NCBI GenBank assembly: GCA_023411395.1
Contig: JAEYOV010000047.1
Location: 28,012-92,011, forward strand
DNA: 64,000 nt
Origin: Bacillota bacterium
GTDB lineage: Bacteria; Bacillota; Clostridia; Christensenellales; Aristaeellaceae
Direction of reading: 5' to 3'
How positions within the stretch are numbered: the first letter of the stretch is position 1; every line of letters starts with the position of its first letter. A program made the position numbers and the translations under genes. The notes below the pieces were generated by a model. The model did no database searches. It was not told the origin of the DNA and was given only the letters and a program-made list of their open reading frames with translations. Of this stretch, positions 60,654 to 64,000 are shown piece after piece.

Positions 60654-60721
60654 TACGGGGAAAGAAACCGGCGCAGCAAGGTTACGGGAATCCTGACGAT
60701 GCTGTGGTAAAAATCTATGAT

Positions 60722-60800
60722 AGGAAGCGCCACGGGAACCGCTGACGGTTTTCCGGCGGCGCTTTCCTTATGGCAAAACCTCCCCCGTCGGGAGGCTTTT
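60722..60800 (+). terminator. Tandem terminator hairpins after the VOC gene
   Basis: AGGAAGCGCC ... GGCGCTTTCCT (60722-60768), then CCTCCC-N5-GGGAGG with CTTTT (60779-60800). Confidence 0.65.
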
Positions 60801-60862
60801 GAGCGTACAGGCAGATGGGAAAAAGCAAAGAAAATCACACTGTTTCATTGTTTACGACTGAA

Positions 60863-60891
60863 TTGACATTCCTTGTGCTTTGGGGTAAGAT
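60863..60891 (+). promoter_or_regulatory. Promoter of the DUF1858 gene
   Basis: TTGACA (60863-60868), 17-bp spacer, TAAGAT (60886-60891). Confidence 0.65.
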
Positions 60892-60948
60892 AAAAGCGGC
60901 GGATGGCCTGTTTCAGCCGTCCGATGAATAGAAAAGTGAGGAATGACC

Positions 60949-61155
60949 ATGTCTATCGAAAAGACAATGACCATTGGCGAGGTACTTCGCATACATCGCG
61001 GCACCGCCCGCATTTTGATGGAGTTTGGCATGCATTGCCTGGGTTGCCCGGCTTCCGCTGCGGAAAGCCTGGAGGAGGCTTGCGTCGTTCATGGCAGCAA
61101 CGTGGATGAGCTGGTGGATCAGCTCAACGCATATCTGGAAGAACAGAAAGCATAA
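60949..61155 (+). CDS. DUF1858 small redox-disulfide protein
   Basis: A 68-residue protein matching the hybrid-cluster-protein-associated/ScdA N-terminal domain: MTIGEVLRIHRGTARILMEFGMHCLGCPASAAESLEEAC with the C-x-x-C-type HCLGCP motif. The family is thought to have a redox or Fe-S assembly role. ATG at 60949 is used because GAGG lies 7 bases upstream. Followed by a rubrerythrin-like gene. Confidence 0.9.
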   Translation: MSIEKTMTIGEVLRIHRGTARILMEFGMHCLGCPASAAESLEEACVVHGSNVDELVDQLNAYLEEQKA

Positions 61156-61254
61156 CCTGTGGAGAACCCCGGGGATTTCCCTGGAAAACAGCTTCCTGCG
61201 CTGCGGTAAAAGGCGATATATTGTGGATAAATATGTGGAAAACAGGAGGCGCAT

Positions 61255-61752
61255 GTGCAAAAGATGTGCAGCGGGATGGGACCCTTGCAGGTGAAAAACG
61301 AGCAGGAAGCGCTCTTCCTCGCCTGTGAAATGGAGCGCCGTGCCATCCGCGTCTATGAGCGGGGCCTGGTGATATGCCAGGACCCCGCCATCAAGGCGCT
61401 GCTTGCGCGGCTTCATGACGATGAAAAGGTGCACCTTTCGAAGTTTTCCCGAATGGGGGGCTGCTCCCTGGAGGCTACAGACCGGGAACAGCAATTGCTG
61501 TTGAAATCCTATGCCGCCCAAGTTCTTTTTCCCGGCGGGCTGATGCAGGTTCATCGGGAGGGTGCTTTAAGCAGCTTGCATTCCCTTTTGGCGTTTGCCA
61601 GGGATAGCGAGGAAACGGCGGTTGATTGCTACAGGGAGTTTTCATCCTCCTGCGAAAGGGCGGAGGCCAGAGATATGTTCCTTGCCATTGCCGGGGAGGA
61701 GCAAACACATCTTGCCGCCCTGGAGGGGCAGTTGGAAATGCATAAGGAATAG
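61255..61752 (+). CDS. Rubrerythrin-like di-iron protein (ferritin-like fold)
   Basis: A 165-residue four-helix protein with two E-x-x-H metal-binding motifs, DDEKVHLSKF and GEEQTHLAAL, each preceded by an E-rich helix (EQEALFLACEMERRAIRVY; ARDSEETAVDCYREF). The rubredoxin tail of classical rubrerythrin is missing. GTG at 61255 follows AGGAGG. Likely peroxide or oxygen protection together with the DUF1858 protein. Confidence 0.8.
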   Translation: MQKMCSGMGPLQVKNEQEALFLACEMERRAIRVYERGLVICQDPAIKALLARLHDDEKVHLSKFSRMGGCSLEATDREQQLLLKSYAAQVLFPGGLMQVHREGALSSLHSLLAFARDSEETAVDCYREFSSSCERAEARDMFLAIAGEEQTHLAALEGQLEMHKE

Positions 61753-61771
61753 ATTGCATGTTTGTGTTTAC

Positions 61772-61818
61772 GCCGCAGGCCATGCATTTTTGCGTCGCCT
61801 GCGGCCGGCTTTTCGTTT
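61772..61818 (+). terminator. Terminator of the DUF1858-rubrerythrin pair
   Basis: GCCGCAGGC ... GCCTGCGGC and TTTTCGTTT. Confidence 0.7.
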
Positions 61819-61857
61819 CAAAGCAAATACATGCCGTTAAGAAAGGAAGCTGCTCTT

Positions 61858-62355
61858 ATGCGGGATGAACGTGTCAAGCAACTGGCCTTGGGGGGACTTC
61901 TGGCATCACTGGTACTGTTGGCTACCTGGCTGACGAAGCTGCCGATCCCGCTTATGCCAAACGGGTATGTTCATTTGGGAGACGGCGTGATTTTTCTGTC
62001 CGCCATGCTGATGGGCAACTATGCTGCTCTTATCGCCGGCGTCGGTTCCGCCTTGGCCGATTTGCTTGCGGGATACGCCATCTATATCGCTCCTACCTTT
62101 GTGATTAAAGCGGTCATGGGGCTGCTGGTGGCCCGGCTGGCTAAAACGGGCAAGCATTGGCGGAATCTTGGTGTCTTCCTGGCGGCGGAGTGCATCATGG
62201 TGGCTGGCTATTTCCTGTTTGAGATTTTCGCCTTTAACTGGGGTGCCGCAGCCGCATCACTCCTCTTCAACCTCGCGCAAGGCGCCGCCGGCGTGGCGCT
62301 TGGAATGGTGTTCAGCCTGTATCTGCCCCATTTGAAAAAGAGATTCGATAAATAG
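61858..62355 (+). CDS. ECF transporter S component
   Basis: A 165-residue membrane protein with five to six helices: LALGGLLASLVLLATWLTKLPIPL, GYVHLGDGVIFLSAMLMG (the conserved 'H-L-G-D' of this S-component family), GSALADLLAGYAIYIAPTFVIKAVMGLLVA. It captures a vitamin or related compound for a shared ECF ATPase. ATG at 61858 has AAGGAAG upstream. No riboswitch is visible, so the ligand is unknown. Confidence 0.88.
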   Translation: MRDERVKQLALGGLLASLVLLATWLTKLPIPLMPNGYVHLGDGVIFLSAMLMGNYAALIAGVGSALADLLAGYAIYIAPTFVIKAVMGLLVARLAKTGKHWRNLGVFLAAECIMVAGYFLFEIFAFNWGAAAASLLFNLAQGAAGVALGMVFSLYLPHLKKRFDK

Positions 62356-62409
62356 GCATTCTCCTTTGACGGCATCGGAAGCTGTATCCATGTCAGCTGT
62401 ACCATCAGG

Positions 62410-62446
62410 GCCCTCTGTTGCTGCTTTGGCGACAGGGGGCTTTTGA
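62410..62446 (+). terminator. Terminator of the ECF S component gene
   Basis: GCCCTCTGT ... ACAGGGGGC followed by TTTTG. Confidence 0.7.
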
Positions 62447-62744
62447 TACCATTGAAAAACCAAAAATGCATTGATAAACGTTTATTTATAGTATATAACA
62501 AAGCGCCACGCGTTATCAAACTGAGGTGCGGAGCAAGGAAGGACCTCATATTTCAGATTGGCATGTAACGCGGCACAGCGTGAAAAGATTTGCTGCTGTG
62601 ATTCAATAGGGTTTTGAATTGGTATACATACAGGGAGAATCATTTTCTCAAAGCAGTCAAACTCTGCGGCGGCATTCCGTTTACGCCAATAAAGTTTGCG
62701 AAATCGAAAAATTGTCAATGCGCGATTTGGGGAGGGGAAATATA
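62446..62744. other. A+T-rich intergenic region
   Basis: No gene is supported on either strand; a 78-codon - strand frame (62482-62718) begins at TTG without a ribosome site and I do not recognise its product. Possibly remnants of a lost gene. Confidence 0.45.
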
Positions 62745-62837
62745 ATGGAACCCTGCGTCATGATGCCAATCACAGGAGTGGAGAGGAGCAAGCCGGTAAA
62801 ATCGACAGAACATTACAAAAAAATCATAAAAGTCTAA
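62745..62837 (+). CDS. Possible 30-residue peptide with strong ribosome site
   Basis: ATG at 62745 follows GGGGAGGGG with ideal spacing and opens a 30-codon frame (product starts MEPCVMMPITGVER). It is unlike any family I know; it could be a small peptide, a leader or the intact start of a truncated gene. Confidence 0.3.
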   Translation: MEPCVMMPITGVERSKPVKSTEHYKKIIKV

Positions 62838-62858
62838 AGAAATAATGAAAAAACACTA

Positions 62859-62887
62859 TTGCATTTTCTTGGATAAATGTGTATAAT
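62859..62887 (+). promoter_or_regulatory. Promoter of the repeat-rich secreted protein gene
   Basis: TTGCAT (62859-62864), 17-bp spacer, perfect TATAAT (62882-62887). The leader to the ATG at 63014 is ~120 nt. Confidence 0.7.
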
Positions 62888-63013
62888 ACATGATACGTCG
62901 AAATATCTACAATAATATCCATATAATGGGAAGAAAGGCAGTCCTCACCACAAAAGTAACAATATCTGCAAAAGACAGGCTAAAGCGAAGCGAAAGAGAA
63001 TAGGGGTGCTACC

Positions 63014-64000
63014 ATGGAAAACAAAAAACTCCGTAGGGTCATATCCATCATCCTCACCGTTTTGATGTTGCTGGATTTCGATTCTTCCGGCATTTTTACC
63101 AGGCCTGATTACACCAGGGCCGGTGATGATGGCCCGGAGTCTACTGCTGTGGTGGAAAATGTAGAAACCACGGAAGCGCCGACAAAGGCGCCCACGGCAG
63201 TGCCGACAGAGGTGCCTACAGAAGCGCCGACAAAAGCGCCGACAGAGGCTCCCACGGAAGCGCCTACCGAGGCACCGACAAAGGTGCCTACGGAAGCACC
63301 CACAGCAGTGCCGACTGAGGCACCCACCGAAGCGCCCACAGAGGCGCCTACCGAGGCACCGACAAAGGCGCCTACGGAAGCACCCACAGCAGTGCCGACT
63401 GAGGCACCCACCGAAGCGCCTACCGAGGCGCCTACAAAGGCACCTACGGAAGCGCCCACAGCAGTGCCGACTGAGGCACCCACCGAAGCGCCTACGGCTG
63501 AGCCGACCGCTGAACCGACAGAAGCTCCGGCTCAGGAGCCTGCCGAAAAAACGGCGGACCAGATCCCGTCTTTCGAGATGGGGTATGCCAGGACAGCCAC
63601 AGGCAACGTCAGGGTGTATACCAGCGAACGCAGCGGCCTGATTCTCACCCGCTTGGTCGCCGACAGCATTGTATATGTAGACAGCCGTTATACCGATGAG
63701 AGCCGCGACAGGCTGTCGGTCAACTTTGATACGAATCAGGGCGTCCAGCATGGATATGTTGACGCGGACAAGCTGGTTCCCCTGACACAGAGGGAAGCGG
63801 CCGCTTTTGTGCAGCGTGGCACAAGCCGCGGCTACACCCTTTATAAAGGAAACAAAGACTTGCCGCTGGCCCCGCTGAATGTGAATCTTAGGGCCGAAGC
63901 GACGGAAGAACCTGCCGCGACGGAAGAGCCTGCCGCGACGGAAGAACCCGTAGCGACGGAAGAACCCGTAGCGACGGAAGAACCGGTAGCGACGGAAGAA
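63014..64000 (+). CDS. Secreted Thr/Glu/Ala/Pro-repeat protein (3' truncated)
   Basis: The frame runs off the window. Residues 1-26 are a signal-peptide-like start (basic, then ISIILTVLMLL). Residues ~53-170 are about 30 copies of a 4-residue T-x-A/V-P unit (12-bp repeats: TEAP, TKAP, TAVP) arranged in a higher-order block. A ~110-residue globular domain follows (GNVRVYTSERSGLILTRLVADSIVYVDSRY ... GYVDADKLVPLT), which looks SH3b-like, then a second repeat ATEEP(A/V) starts and continues at the edge. Probably a cell-surface or wall-associated protein. Confidence 0.85.
   Translation, partial: MENKKLRRVISIILTVLMLLDFDSSGIFTRPDYTRAGDDGPESTAVVENVETTEAPTKAPTAVPTEVPTEAPTKAPTEAPTEAPTEAPTKVPTEAPTAVPTEAPTEAPTEAPTEAPTKAPTEAPTAVPTEAPTEAPTEAPTKAPTEAPTAVPTEAPTEAPTAEPTAEPTEAPAQEPAEKTADQIPSFEMGYARTATGNVRVYTSERSGLILTRLVADSIVYVDSRYTDESRDRLSVNFDTNQGVQHGYVDADKLVPLTQREAAAFVQRGTSRGYTLYKGNKDLPLAPLNVNLRAEATEEPAATEEPAATEEPVATEEPVATEEPVATEE

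Noticed and set aside
62940..63015. c-di-GMP-I riboswitch before the secreted protein
   Set aside because: Only fragments (GCAAAAGAC, GGCTAAAG, GGGGTGCTACC) resemble the class; the first conserved hairpin is absent.
63109..63483. - strand ORF encoding GASVG repeats (and the overlapping longer Arg/Cys-rich ORF)
   Set aside because: It is the shadow of the T-x-A-P repeats on the + strand, where promoter, ribosome site and signal peptide are present.
63160..63520. CRISPR array
   Set aside because: The 12-bp repeats have no spacers and stay in frame as protein-coding T-x-A-P units; no cas genes are present.

Overview
The window is a G+C-rich bacterial chromosome segment, fully packed with genes, strong AAGGAGG-type ribosome sites, many GTG/TTG starts, 17-bp-spaced TTGACA/TATAAT promoters and Rho-independent terminators. 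This is the style of a low-branching Firmicute. The gene set (desulfoferrodoxin, FeoAB with its Cys-rich partner, rubrerythrin-like protein, OhrR, L-cysteine desulfidase, ECF S components, QueT, DUF1540, DUF1858, Myb-like RsfA-type protein) points to an anaerobic or microaerophilic gut-type clostridium, possibly Christensenellales-like; the order is a guess. No rRNA, tRNA, CRISPR array, phage or transposase gene was seen.

Layout. 1-2361: polar amino acid ABC transporter (binding protein truncated by the window edge). 2461-7608: MFS transporter, LacI regulator, nitroreductase, XRE regulator, zinc ribbon, QueT, DUF1540. 7609-10001: a dispersed repeat, a Myb-like protein and a membrane-anchored binding-protein-like protein. 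10141-15739: phosphosugar mutase, OhrR-controlled glutathione peroxidase, DMT transporter, tyrosine phosphatase, AraC regulator. 15873-17789: Gfo/Idh/MocA oxidoreductase plus sugar isomerase, facing the AraC gene across a direct-repeat operator. 17968-27247: the most distinctive block, one long + strand cluster of ATC-hydrolase-like protein, a complete branched-chain-type (Liv) ABC transporter, CyuA-type cysteine desulfidase, a GntR/FCD regulator and DhaK/DhaL, followed by the decayed tail of a sugar isomerase gene. 27481-31379: GNAT-Rnk fusion, GNAT, M28 peptidase. 31779-36704: pyruvate kinase and the feoA-feoB-Cys-rich operon. 36905-40895: HAD, transglutaminase, desulfoferrodoxin, NUDIX, GntR/UTRA.

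40973-57045 looks origin-proximal: an NYN-LOTUS protein with an apparent CTG start, an A+T-rich 413-bp gap with DnaA-box-like sites, dnaN, recF, then TetR plus an ABC-2 exporter, CobB, glycogen-degrading GH13 and GlgP, and two near-perfect parS sites in front of addA. dnaA and gyrB are not beside dnaN/recF here. 57130-62355: PHP phosphatase, alkaline-phosphatase-superfamily enzyme, metallo-beta-lactamase fold protein, VOC protein, DUF1858, rubrerythrin-like and an ECF S component. 63014-64000: start of a secreted protein dominated by T-x-A-P repeats, cut by the window end.

Several dispersed non-coding repeat families are scattered through the segment. The most striking is a two-hairpin element sitting directly on or against the stop codons of at least five genes (Myb-like, sugar isomerase, dnaN, glgP, addA); in addA it supplies the last ~22 codons. 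All statements on function are from reading sequence motifs and context; no database search was run.
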